Assembly (NCBI GenBank): GCA_963810755.1
Contig: CAWEOP010000009.1
Location: forward strand, 1,116,001-1,180,000
Origin: FEN-1219 sp963810755
GTDB lineage: Bacteria; Pseudomonadota; Gammaproteobacteria; Steroidobacterales; Rariloculaceae
DNA: 64,000 nucleotides
Reading direction: 5' to 3'
Position 1 is the stretch's first letter. Every line of letters begins with the position of its first letter. A program made the position numbers and the translations under genes. The notes beneath the pieces were generated by a model, which saw only the letters and a list, made by a program, of their open reading frames with translations, did no database searches and was not told the DNA's origin. This document shows, in pieces, positions 18,202 to 26,281 of this stretch.

Positions 18202-19252
18202 TTGGTTCCGACTCCTGCATCACGCGCACGCCGGCAGCTGGCGTCACGAACATCGCGTCGCCGTAGCTGAAGAAGCGGTAGCGCTGCGTCACGGCATGCC
18301 GATAAGCCGCGAGCGTCGCTTCGTGCCCAGCGAAAGCCGCGACGAGCATCAGCAGCGACGATTCGGGCAAGTGGAAGTTGGTCACGATCGCATCGACCAC
18401 ACGAAAACGGAATCCCGGGTAAACGAACAGCCGGCTGTCGCCTTCGAACGGCATGAGCGTGCCCGCACGCGCCGCGGTCTCGAGCGCGCGCACGCTCGTC
18501 GTACCGACCGCGACCACTCGACCACCATTGCGGCGGCAGCGTTCCACCGCCGCGCAAACCTCCGCCGGCACGCGCAACCACTCCGCATGCAGCTCGTGAT
18601 CCTCGACGCGCTCGGTGCGCACGGGCGCGAACGTACCTGCGCCGACGTGCAAGGTCAAAAAGGCGCGCTCGATTCCGCGCGCATCGAGCGCTGCGAGCAG
18701 CTCGCCGTCGAAGTGCAGGCCAGCGGTCGGCGCCGCTACCGCCCCCGGTGCGCGAGCGAACACGGTCTGGTAGCGCTCGCGATCGGCCGCATCGGGCTCG
18801 CGATCGATGTAAGGCGGCAGCGGCGTCTCGCCGTGCGCCTCCAGTAGCGGCGCTGCGTCGCGGTCGAGCTCGAGCTCGAACAACGCGCCGTTGCGGCGTA
18901 CGACGCGTGCACGCGCGCCGCCCGGCAGCTCGACGTCGGTGCCGGGCTTCGGCAAATGGCTCGCGCGCAACTGCGCGAGCACGCGGCGCGTACCGAGCAC
19001 ACGCTCGAGCATGACTTCGACGCGCCCGCCCGTCGCCTTCGAACCGGCGAGGCGCGCTGGCAGCACGCGCGTGTCGTTGCAAACGAGGAGGTCGCCGGGA
19101 CGGAGGATCTCCACGAGGTCGGCGAAGCGCCGGTCGGCGATCTGGCGCGAAACGCCGTCGAGCACGAGCAGCCTGCTCGCGCTTCGCGTCGCGAGCGGAG
19201 TCTGCGCGATGAGCTCCGAGGGAAGATCGTAGTTGAATTCGCTCCGATTCAT
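18191..19252 (-). CDS. queA: S-adenosylmethionine:tRNA ribosyltransferase-isomerase QueA
   Basis: Transfers and isomerises the ribosyl moiety of SAM onto preQ1-tRNA to form epoxyqueuosine; 353 aa. The opening FNYDLPSELIAQTPLATR, VCNDTRVLPARL, VAAPTAGLHF and NFHLPESSLLMLVAAF are QueA signatures. The intact frame starts at ATG 19252. It is the first gene of queA-tgt-yajC-secD. Confidence 0.97.
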   Translation of the reverse strand: MNRSEFNYDLPSELIAQTPLATRSASRLLVLDGVSRQIADRRFADLVEILRPGDLLVCNDTRVLPARLAGSKATGGRVEVMLERVLGTRRVLAQLRASHLPKPGTDVELPGGARARVVRRNGALFELELDRDAAPLLEAHGETPLPPYIDREPDAADRERYQTVFARAPGAVAAPTAGLHFDGELLAALDARGIERAFLTLHVGAGTFAPVRTERVEDHELHAEWLRVPAEVCAAVERCRRNGGRVVAVGTTSVRALETAARAGTLMPFEGDSRLFVYPGFRFRVVDAIVTNFHLPESSLLMLVAAFAGHEATLAAYRHAVTQRYRFFSYGDAMFVTPAAGVRVMQESEPSAL

Positions 19253-19309
19253 GCGGAGCGGATTCTACAGTTCTGCGCTCGTCCCCTGCCGGGAAAGTGC
19301 AGCGAGCCG

Positions 19310-20372
19310 CTATTTCGCGGCTGACGAGTCGGCGGGCATCTTGATGTCGAGCGTCTGGCGTCGTTGGTCGCGCATGATCGTGATCTTCAGCGGCTCGCCG
19401 TCGTCGAAGCTACCGAGGATCCGCAGCGCGTGCTCGGGGCTCGTCGGCTCACGTCCGCCGATGTCGAGGATCACGTCGCCGTCGTGGATTCCGAGCGCCT
19501 CGTTCTGCGGGCCGCGAACGACGAGCAAGCCTTTGCTCGTCGCGAAATAGGTGCCGAGCGCCGGGGTCAGCGTAACGAGCTGCATTTGCGACCACGGATT
19601 CGCACGCGCGAACCATGCACCGGGCCCCTTGTACGAGAACGCGAAGTCGTTGAATGGCGCAACCCAGGGGTGCGCGGAAATCTCGCGCACGTGTACCGTG
19701 GCGTCGCGCTCGACACCCTTGGCACTCAAGACGCGGAGCTCGACGTCCTCGCCCGGGTCGACGTTCGCCATCTGCGCGAGCAGGATCTCCGACGGCGACT
19801 GTTTTCCTCCGCCCGCGCGATTGTCCGCGAGCGCCGCTCCGTCGATCGAGACGATCGTGTCGCCTACGCGCGAGTCCCGCCGCCGCGGCCGGTCCGTTCG
19901 GGCTCACGCTCGCGACACGCACGCCGCGATCGGCGTCTTCGATCGCGATCCCGAGCATCGCGCGCTGACCGGCAAAGCGAAACTGGCGCGCCACGTCGGT
20001 CACGATTGGGGCAGCGAGCTCGTTCGACAGGCGCGCGACCTCTTGCGCGGCCTTTTGGAGCTCGTCGCGAGCCTGCTGGAGATCGCTTTCGAGTCCCGTG
20101 CGGGCCTCCTGCTCATCGCGCCGCCTCTCCGCTTGCTCTTCCGCGCGCTCGCGCTGGCGCTCCGCCTCCTCACGCTGCAGCTCGACCTGCCTCTCCGCGC
20201 GCTCGCGCGCGAGCTCCGCGTCGCGCTCCGCTTGCTCCTGCTGCTCGGCCGCCTGGCGGGCCTGCTGCTCCGCAGCTTGGCGTTGCGCATCGTTCGCGGG
20301 TTGAGCCGCCGCACCCACCGTCAGCGCACCGAGGAGCGCCGCAATACCGAGTGAATGAATGTGCTTTCGCAT
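19310..20372 (-). CDS. Secreted coiled-coil protein with two PDZ-like domains, one frameshift
   Basis: Predicted periplasmic protein, 353 aa if repaired. A signal peptide (MRKHIHSLGIAALLGALTVGAAAQ) is followed by a long Gln/Arg/Glu/Ala-rich coiled coil (about residues 30-105). The first PDZ-like domain (LGIAIEDADRGVRVASVSPNGPAA) is cut by an extra base near 19875; a second (GLLVVRGPQNEALGIHDGDVILDIGG) lies at the C-terminus. No serine-protease catalytic domain is present. The start ATG 20372 has GAGGAAGG upstream. It lies directly after the ECF sigma/anti-sigma pair, suggesting an envelope-stress role. Confidence 0.75.
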
Positions 20373-20419
20373 AACCTTCCTCGCAACAGTCCATAGCCGC
20401 CGCGTCTTGCCCATGCCGA

Positions 20420-21088
20420 TCAAAACCCCGTGGGCTGAGCTTGCCCGTAACGTACGTGCACGAGCGCGTTCATGAGATCGACGCGCTCGCCCCACAGTGC
20501 CGCGCGCTCGGGCTGCGGAAGCCCGCGCGCTGTGCTGTAGGTAAGCTGCTCGTCGATGAACGCAATGCGGTCTTCGAGACCGACGATCGTGCTCGCGGTC
20601 GCGCCGCTCATCAGCGGACGTTGATAGGAGAGTTGCCCGAGCATCCGCTCGAGGCGTGCGGACTCCGCGACGAGCTCCGTGTACGACGCGGGCACGACTC
20701 GTCCGCCATACGCGGCCCGGCCGTCGAGCCCGTCCGCTGCGCGAGCGGCTTCGTGCGTCGCGGTCGTCGACGAGCCGCGGGAGTCCTCCGCCGGCGAGCC
20801 GAGATAGACGATCGCCGCCGCGGCGACGGCAGCGGCGACGCCCAGCCCGGCGGCGCGCTTGAGCCAAGACGGGCTGCGATAGCGCGTCTCGTGCTCGATG
20901 GCCGCAATTCGCTCCCACGCGCCGGCGGGAGCCTCGAGCTCTGGCAGATTGCGCAACGCGATTCGCATGCGTTGCAGGCGCTCCACCTCGTTGGCGCAGC
21001 GCGCGTCGGCCGCGATTACCTCGCTCGTGCGTGCGTCGACGGGCTCACCGTCGCGAACGCTCAACAAGTCTTCAGTGCTGGCGTGCAT
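20420..21088 (-). CDS. Putative membrane anti-sigma factor
   Basis: 222-aa protein with a cytoplasmic N-terminal domain (about residues 1-75, acidic, with LRNLPELEAPAGAWERI), one transmembrane helix (AAGLGVAAAVAAAAIVYLG, about residues 83-101) and a periplasmic helical part. The topology and the 28-bp overlap with an upstream ECF sigma gene are typical of RseA-type anti-sigma factors, although I see no zinc motif HxxxCxxC. Its function is inferred from neighbourhood. Confidence 0.7.
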   Translation of the reverse strand: MHASTEDLLSVRDGEPVDARTSEVIAADARCANEVERLQRMRIALRNLPELEAPAGAWERIAAIEHETRYRSPSWLKRAAGLGVAAAVAAAAIVYLGSPAEDSRGSSTTATHEAARAADGLDGRAAYGGRVVPASYTELVAESARLERMLGQLSYQRPLMSGATASTIVGLEDRIAFIDEQLTYSTARGLPQPERAALWGERVDLMNALVHVRYGQAQPTGF

Positions 21089-21645
21089 AGCTCCGTCCCG
21101 CTCTCCTCGGTTCCTCCTTGCAACAACAGCCGGAGGCGATCATGCGCGCGCGCGAGCTGCGACTTCGAGAAGCTCGCGGTGTGCCCCATCATCCGGCCGA
21201 TCTCCTTGTGCGTATGGCCTTCGACGTCGTGCAGCCACACGACGACGCGTGCCGTGTCCGACAGCCTGTCGAGCGCGCGCTCGAGTGCGATCTGATCGTC
21301 GAGGCCCGCGGTCCGGCTCGGCAGCACCGCCAGCAGTTCCTCGCCGTCGCCGCTGCGCCGCGACGTCCAGGCCGAGCGCAAATGCATCAGGCACTTGTTG
21401 ATCGCGATTCGCTTCAGCCAGAAACCGAACTCGGCGTCGCCGCGATAATGGCCGACGTTACGGATCACCTCGACGAACGTGTCTTGGAGCACGTCCTCCG
21501 CCAGGGCCCGCGAGGCGAGCATCCGGCGCGCGAGCGTAAACACGGTGCTCGCGAACAGGCCATAGATCTCCGCATGAGCGGTGCGATCGCCGCGCTGGGC
21601 GCGGACGAGGACTGCGGCGTCGACCTGTGGAAGAGGCTTTGGCAT
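21061..21645 (-). CDS. ECF-family RNA polymerase sigma factor
   Basis: 194-aa sigma-70 family protein. Region 2 is visible (LARRMLASRALAEDVLQDTF, VIRNVGHYRGDAEFGFWLKRI) and region 4 contains LDRLSDTARVVVWLHDVEGH and the helix-turn-helix THKEIGRMMGHTASFSKSQL. The start is ATG 21645. The pair sigma/anti-sigma is translationally coupled. The target regulon is unknown, but may include the PDZ gene that follows. Confidence 0.9.
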   Translation of the reverse strand: MPKPLPQVDAAVLVRAQRGDRTAHAEIYGLFASTVFTLARRMLASRALAEDVLQDTFVEVIRNVGHYRGDAEFGFWLKRIAINKCLMHLRSAWTSRRSGDGEELLAVLPSRTAGLDDQIALERALDRLSDTARVVVWLHDVEGHTHKEIGRMMGHTASFSKSQLARAHDRLRLLLQGGTEESGTELCTPALKTC

Positions 21646-21771
21646 GGCTCGATGAGTTTAGATGCAGGCGCGCCCGGAAGGGTCGCACCTGTGGCGCCCG
21701 AAGCGCGTTCTTTGGCACACTGTGCGCTCGCTGGCGCGCGTCCTCGCGCGCGCCGGCTCGCTCGACGCAAG

Positions 21772-21856
21772 GCCGGGATGGCGGAACTGGTAGACGCGCT
21801 GGACTCAAAATCCAGTGGGGCAACCCGTGTCGGTTCGACTCCGACTCTCGGTACCA
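21772..21856 (+). tRNA. tRNA-Leu (anticodon CAA)
   Basis: 85-nt cloverleaf. The acceptor 5' strand GCCGGGA pairs with TCTCGGT (G1-U72 and one internal G-U wobble), the discriminator is A and CCA is encoded. The anticodon stem CTGGA/TCCAG encloses CTCAAAA, giving anticodon CAA (codon UUG). The T arm GTCGG-TTCGACT-CCGAC pairs perfectly. A long variable arm fits tRNA-Leu. Confidence 0.93.
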
Positions 21857-21977
21857 CCTCCAAGACGCGACGTCGCGGCCGGGCAACCGGTCGCGATTTC
21901 GCGACACCGCACGACGGCCGGCGAAAAAAACGGGCTAGCTGGTTTTTCGAGCGCCGCCGACCTGGTATTTTCCGGCA

Positions 21978-22181
21978 ATGCTCATCGCGGCAATTCTGTT
22001 GGTTTGCATCATCGCGATCGCTTTCGCGGTGCGCGCGCAACGGCGGCGCGCCAAGTTCAACGCGGAGGCGACGGCGCGCGTGCGCGCGCGGCGACGCTGG
22101 TCCAATTGGCTCGACACGAGCCAGCCGGAGCCTCCGCACGACGAAACGTGGGTGGAGTATCAGGAGCGGAAGCGTCGCTGA
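21978..22181 (+). CDS. Small single-pass membrane protein
   Basis: 67-aa ORF with an N-terminal hydrophobic helix (MLIAAILLVCIIAIAFAV) followed by an Arg-rich cytoplasmic stretch and an acidic tail (DETWVEYQERKRR). It fits neatly between tRNA-Leu and the convergent DoxX gene. No good ribosome site is visible and I do not recognise a family. Composition and topology suggest a real protein, but it could be spurious. Confidence 0.45.
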   Translation: MLIAAILLVCIIAIAFAVRAQRRRAKFNAEATARVRARRRWSNWLDTSQPEPPHDETWVEYQERKRR

Positions 22182-22190
22182 CGCCTGAAC

Positions 22191-22595
22191 TCACCCGGCC
22201 GGAAACAACCACGCTGGCCGGGTCGCATCGAGCAAAATCAACGCGATCAAGCCACCCGCGATCGACACGTTCTTCCAACCCGTCACGAGCTGCGGGAAGT
22301 TGATCGTGCCGCTCTGCATCATGAAGCGGAAGTGGTAGATCCAGCTCGCGGGTACGAGGAAGACCAGCCACGCGATGGCCGCGGCCCACACGGCGTAGTC
22401 GAAGATCAGCATCGCCGAGCCCACGATCTCGAGGATCAGCACGAGCGGCAGCACGAGCCGCGGCACCGGCACGCCGAGATGGCCCATCTCCTTGATATTG
22501 GCTTCGTAGTGAGTCGCCTTGTGCAGGCCGGCGGCGACCCAGATACCGCAGGTGAGCACGCGAGCCAAGAGATACGCGATTCCAGCGCCGCTCAT
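22191..22595 (-). CDS. DoxX-family membrane protein
   Basis: 134-aa integral membrane protein with four predicted helices, including VLTCGIWVAAGLHKATHY, LVLPLVLILEIVGSAMLIF and IAGGLIALILLDA. The first-helix pattern with a conserved Gly-Lys pair (AGLHKATH) and the second-helix Glu (LILEIVGS) fit DoxX/DoxD-like proteins. Start ATG 22595 is preceded by a run of Gs (GGGGGGG) acting as ribosome site. Physiological role is unclear. Confidence 0.75.
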   Translation of the reverse strand: MSGAGIAYLLARVLTCGIWVAAGLHKATHYEANIKEMGHLGVPVPRLVLPLVLILEIVGSAMLIFDYAVWAAAIAWLVFLVPASWIYHFRFMMQSGTINFPQLVTGWKNVSIAGGLIALILLDATRPAWLFPAG

Positions 22596-22641
22596 TTATC
22601 CCCCCCCTTTAGCGCCGCCTCGAAACGGGCGGTTTCGCCGC

Positions 22642-23379
22642 CTACGGTTCCTTCTTACGCAGCTGAACCGGTTTGCGCGACCCGCGAATGCGGATGTTCA
22701 GCATCTCGACGAGCACCGAGAACGCCATCGCGAAGTAGATGTATCCCTTCGGAATGTGCAGGTCCACTCCCTCACCGATCAGGGCGATACCTATCAGCAC
22801 GAGGAAGCTCAGCGCGAGCATCTTGATCGTCGGATGTCCGTCGACGAAGCGGCCGATCGCTCCCGCGGCGAACATCATGACGCCGACCGCGATCATGATC
22901 GCGAGGATCATGACGGCGACGTCATCGGCGAGTCCGACGGCCGTGATCACCGAGTCGAGCGAGAACACGATGTCGATCAGGGCGATCTGGATGATCACGC
23001 TCAGGAAGCCGGCGTGCCTCGCGCCACCGCCTTCCGCGTCGGCCTCGCCTTCCAGGCTCTCGTGGATTTCCATCGTCGACTTGGCAATCAAGAACAAGCC
23101 GCCGCCGATCAGGATCAAATCGCGACCGGAAATGCCGATGTCGACTACGGTTAGCAGCGTCGCTTGGAGCCGCATGATCCAGGTGATTGCGAGCAGCAGC
23201 AGGATCCGCGTGCCCATGGCGAGGCCGAGCCCAACCACGCGCCCGCGTTGCCGCTGCCGCTCGGGCAGCCGCGCGACGAGAATGCTGATGAAGATGATGT
23301 TGTCGACGCCGAGAACGATCTCGAGGAGCGTCAGCGTGGCGAGCGCCACCCACGCTTCCGGTGAGCTGATCCACTCCAT
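22642..23379 (-). CDS. TerC-family integral membrane protein
   Basis: 245 aa with about seven transmembrane helices. TerC signatures are visible: LEIVLGVDNIIFISIL in the first helix and IDIVFSLDSVITAVGL in the middle, both with the conserved acidic residues thought to bind metal. Relatives (Alx/YkoY/TerC) are implicated in manganese export and metallation of secreted proteins. It lies 23 bp downstream of dsbC on the same strand. Confidence 0.9.
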   Translation of the reverse strand: MEWISSPEAWVALATLTLLEIVLGVDNIIFISILVARLPERQRQRGRVVGLGLAMGTRILLLLAITWIMRLQATLLTVVDIGISGRDLILIGGGLFLIAKSTMEIHESLEGEADAEGGGARHAGFLSVIIQIALIDIVFSLDSVITAVGLADDVAVMILAIMIAVGVMMFAAGAIGRFVDGHPTIKMLALSFLVLIGIALIGEGVDLHIPKGYIYFAMAFSVLVEMLNIRIRGSRKPVQLRKKEP

Positions 23380-23402
23380 CGGCTAGCGGACGAGGGCGAA
23401 GA

Positions 23403-24152
23403 CTATTGCGCTTGTACGGCGGCGGCCGACTCGTCGAGGGCCTTCGCGAGCGTCGCGGGCGGCAGATAGCCGCCGAGCAGCTCGCCACTCTCGGAGAACA
23501 CGGCCGGGGTACCGCGTACGCCGATGCGCTTGCCGAGCGACCAGTGCGCCTCGACCGGCGTGTTGGCGCAGGTCGCGTCGGGCACGTCGCCGCCGAGCTT
23601 GGCTTTGGTCAGCGCGGTGTTGTGGTCCGCGGCACACCAGACGTGGTCCGCCTTGGTCCATGACTCGGTATTCGGGCCGGTACGCGGGAAGAACAGGTAG
23701 TGGACTTCGATCCCCATCGCCGTGACCTTGTCGATCTCGCGATGGAATTGTCGGCAGTAGCCGCAATCGATGTCGGTAAAAATCGTAACGGTATGCTTGA
23801 CCTTACCGTCCTTCGGGCTGAACACGATCATGCTCTTCGGATCGACGCTCTTCAGCATCGCGACGCGGGCGCGCGAACGTGTTTCTTCGGTGATGTTCGC
23901 GCTCGAGTCTGCGTCGTAAATGTCGCCGCGGAAGATGTATTTGCCGTCGGCCGTGACGTAGGCGACGTTTGCGCCGACAGCGACCTGATAGAGGCCTGGG
24001 ACAGGTGAATCGCTGATGTCGTTCGCCTCGATCCCGTTGAGCTTGCCGGCGAGCTCGTCTTTGGTGAGCGGCTTATCGTCGGCGAGCGCGGCGCCGAGCA
24101 CGAGGCTCAGCGGCAAGGCGATCAGAGCGTTCGGGATCCAATGTGTTCGCAC
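23403..24152 (-). CDS. dsbC: Thiol:disulfide interchange protein DsbC
   Basis: Periplasmic disulfide isomerase, 249 aa. The GTG 24152 start has AGGAG 6-7 nt upstream and gives a clean signal peptide (MRTHWIPNALIALPLSLVLGAALA); an ATG 12 codons earlier lacks these features. The N-terminal dimerisation domain is followed by the thioredoxin-like domain with active site CGYC at residues 130-133, a second Cys pair (HVWCAADHN, DATCANT) and cis-Pro loop RGTPAVF. It follows xerD, the order seen in enterics. Confidence 0.94.
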   Translation of the reverse strand: MRTHWIPNALIALPLSLVLGAALADDKPLTKDELAGKLNGIEANDISDSPVPGLYQVAVGANVAYVTADGKYIFRGDIYDADSSANITEETRSRARVAMLKSVDPKSMIVFSPKDGKVKHTVTIFTDIDCGYCRQFHREIDKVTAMGIEVHYLFFPRTGPNTESWTKADHVWCAADHNTALTKAKLGGDVPDATCANTPVEAHWSLGKRIGVRGTPAVFSESGELLGGYLPPATLAKALDESAAAVQAQ

Positions 24153-24262
24153 GGCGGTCTCCTGCTCGGGTCGGAGGCTCGAGGGCAAGCTCGAACGTAG
24201 GGCCGGATTCTACCAATAAAGACCGGCCCTGGAAGACCGACCCCTACCCGCGCGCGGCGTCA

Positions 24263-25207
24263 TCACCCCCGCGGATGATGGCGGCCGTGAAGCTCCTTCA
24301 TGCGTTCCCGCGCAACGTGCGTATAGATTTGAGTCGTCGACACGTCGCTATGGCCGAGAAGCAACTGCACGACACGCAGATCGGCGCCGTTGTTGAGCAA
24401 ATGCGTCGCGAACGCGTGGCGCACGGTATGCGGGGACAGCTTTTTCTTGATGCTCGCCTTCTTCGCGTAGCGCTTGATGATGTGCCAGAAAGCCTGGCGC
24501 GTCATGCGGTCGCCGCGGCGCGTCGGGAACAAGTATTCGGTTTGGCGCTCCAGCAGAATCTCGATGCGGGGCCCTTGCACGAACTCCTTAACCCAGTCCT
24601 GCGCCTCGTCGCCGAGCGGGATCAGCCGCTCGCGGTCGCCCTTACCGACGATCCGGAGAACGCCCTGGTTGAGGTTGATCTGGCTCAGCTTAAGATTTAT
24701 CAACTCGGACACGCGGACGCCCGTTGCGTACAGCACCTCGAGCATCGCGCGGTCGCGGTGACCTAGCGGCTCGCCCACGACGGGGGCCGCGAGCAGCGCC
24801 TCCACTTCCTCTTCCGTCAGCGACTGTGGGAGCGCGCGGCCGATCTTCGGCATCGCGATCTGAGCGGTCGGATCTTCAGTCAGCAACGCTTCGCGCAGCA
24901 GGTAGCGATAGAAGCGACGGAAGCTGGAAAGCTGCCGCGCGGTCGAGCGCGGCTTCGCACCGCACTCCACGCGCCAAGCGATGTAATCGAGGATATCGGC
25001 GCGGCTCGCACGCGCGAGCTCGACGCTGCGAGACGTCAAACGCTGATTGAGAGCAATCAAGTCGGCCCGATACGCGCCGAGAGTGTTCTCGGACAGCCCG
25101 CGCTCCATCCAGATCGCGTCGAGAAAGCGATCGATCAGCGCTTTCGGATCGCTGGGGAGGGTGGGACCCGCTTGTGGCGGATTGCTGTGCAGAAAATTGT
25201 GCGCCAT
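24263..25207 (-). CDS. xerD: Site-specific tyrosine recombinase XerD
   Basis: Resolves chromosome dimers at dif together with XerC; 314 aa from ATG 25207 (a TTG seven codons earlier is the alternative). The N-terminal SAM-like domain (IDRFLDAIWMERGLSENTLGAY) is followed by the catalytic domain: Arg in TGVRVSEL, Lys in GKGDRERLIPLG, His/Arg in PHTVRHAFATHLL, His in LGHSDVSTTQIY with the nucleophilic Tyr. Not an integrase of a mobile element: no att-like repeats or phage genes adjoin it. Confidence 0.94.
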   Translation of the reverse strand: MAHNFLHSNPPQAGPTLPSDPKALIDRFLDAIWMERGLSENTLGAYRADLIALNQRLTSRSVELARASRADILDYIAWRVECGAKPRSTARQLSSFRRFYRYLLREALLTEDPTAQIAMPKIGRALPQSLTEEEVEALLAAPVVGEPLGHRDRAMLEVLYATGVRVSELINLKLSQINLNQGVLRIVGKGDRERLIPLGDEAQDWVKEFVQGPRIEILLERQTEYLFPTRRGDRMTRQAFWHIIKRYAKKASIKKKLSPHTVRHAFATHLLNNGADLRVVQLLLGHSDVSTTQIYTHVARERMKELHGRHHPRG

Positions 25208-25480
25208 TCCGTTAGAGGATCGCGTCAAGCCAATGAAAAAACGATATGATTCAGAACGTTGTCAAACCACTATCGCGCCACGAGCAAACCGAACGCGAAT
25301 CGAGTATGCGCGACGGGGTGGTGGCGCTACGTGACCGCCTTCACAAAACCCTGTCAGCGTTAACATAAAGAGAAACGTGTCACAGAAAACACGCGCGGAA
25401 GTGTTCCCGGTGTCTCCCGGCAGCGAAGCCGCCTTTGACATAAACGGCGTGCGAAGCGCCGCGCCCCGGCTCGCCGAGGC

Positions 25481-26281
25481 ATGACAGGCGTGCTCAGGTT
25501 GCGCGCGCTTGGCTCTTTCCTCGTTCGAGCCGTATATGGCGTATACGCCTGGCTCTCCCTCCTCTTGATCGTCATTCCGACCTGCGTCCTACTCGCGCTC
25601 GCGCCCCGGCTCGAGCAGCGTCGCCACATCGCACGCCAGGGCGCGCGCCTGTTCTTTCGCGTCATCGGAAGCCCCGTTCGCGTCGACGGTGCTGCGATCG
25701 AGATGCACTACCCGTGCATCGTGGTCGCGAATCACGCGAGCTACCTCGACGGCATCATTTTGACCGCCGCCCTACCCGCCGGGTTCACCTATCTCATCAA
25801 GCAGCAGATGGCGGCCGTGCCGATCGCGGGGTTCGTTCTCCGTCGGCTCGGCTCGGCGTTCGTGAATCGGGACGACATGCTCGATCGCAAGCGCAGTGCC
25901 CGCGCGCTGCTCGGCCTCGCGAAGCGCGGCGACGCACTCGGTTTCTTCCCCGAAGGGACGTTCGACGCCGAGCCCGGCCTGAGGGCGTTCCAGCTCGGGG
26001 CGTTCAGCGCGGCGGCGCGCGCGAGCCTGCCTGTAGTACCGATCGTGATCCACGGCGCGCGACGCAAACTGCCGGCGAAACGGTTGCTGCCGGCACCGGG
26101 ACCGCTGCAAGTGAAGATCTGCGATCCTATCGACTCCACGCGGCACGCTTCGGCCCGCGAGCTCATGCGTGCGACGCGGAGCGCGATGCTCGTCCATCTC
26201 GATGAGCCGGATCTCGCACCCGCGGCGGGTCAGCGCGGGACGGAAGACGACGCGATGGCGCGCGGCTACATCCCCGAGTAG
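25481..26281 (+). CDS. plsC: 1-acyl-sn-glycerol-3-phosphate acyltransferase (PlsC family)
   Basis: Makes phosphatidic acid from lysophosphatidate; 266 aa. An N-terminal membrane helix (AWLSLLLIVIPTCVLLAL) precedes acyltransferase motif I NHASYLD (HX4D), motif II-like VNRDDMLDRK, and motif III FPEGTF. Its ribosome site is weak. The last 16 bp overlap the convergent ETF-quinone oxidoreductase gene. It is divergent from xerD; the 273-bp gap between them shows no strong promoter match, only a lone TTGACA at 25435. Confidence 0.88.
   Translation: MTGVLRLRALGSFLVRAVYGVYAWLSLLLIVIPTCVLLALAPRLEQRRHIARQGARLFFRVIGSPVRVDGAAIEMHYPCIVVANHASYLDGIILTAALPAGFTYLIKQQMAAVPIAGFVLRRLGSAFVNRDDMLDRKRSARALLGLAKRGDALGFFPEGTFDAEPGLRAFQLGAFSAAARASLPVVPIVIHGARRKLPAKRLLPAPGPLQVKICDPIDSTRHASARELMRATRSAMLVHLDEPDLAPAAGQRGTEDDAMARGYIPE

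Noticed and set aside
21627..21938. 103-aa ORF across tRNA-Leu
   Set aside because: The sequence is a translated tRNA gene, a frequent annotation artefact.
24263..25207. Tyrosine recombinase as sign of an integrated element
   Set aside because: Sequence and position next to dsbC identify chromosomal XerD; no att repeats, phage or plasmid genes are near.
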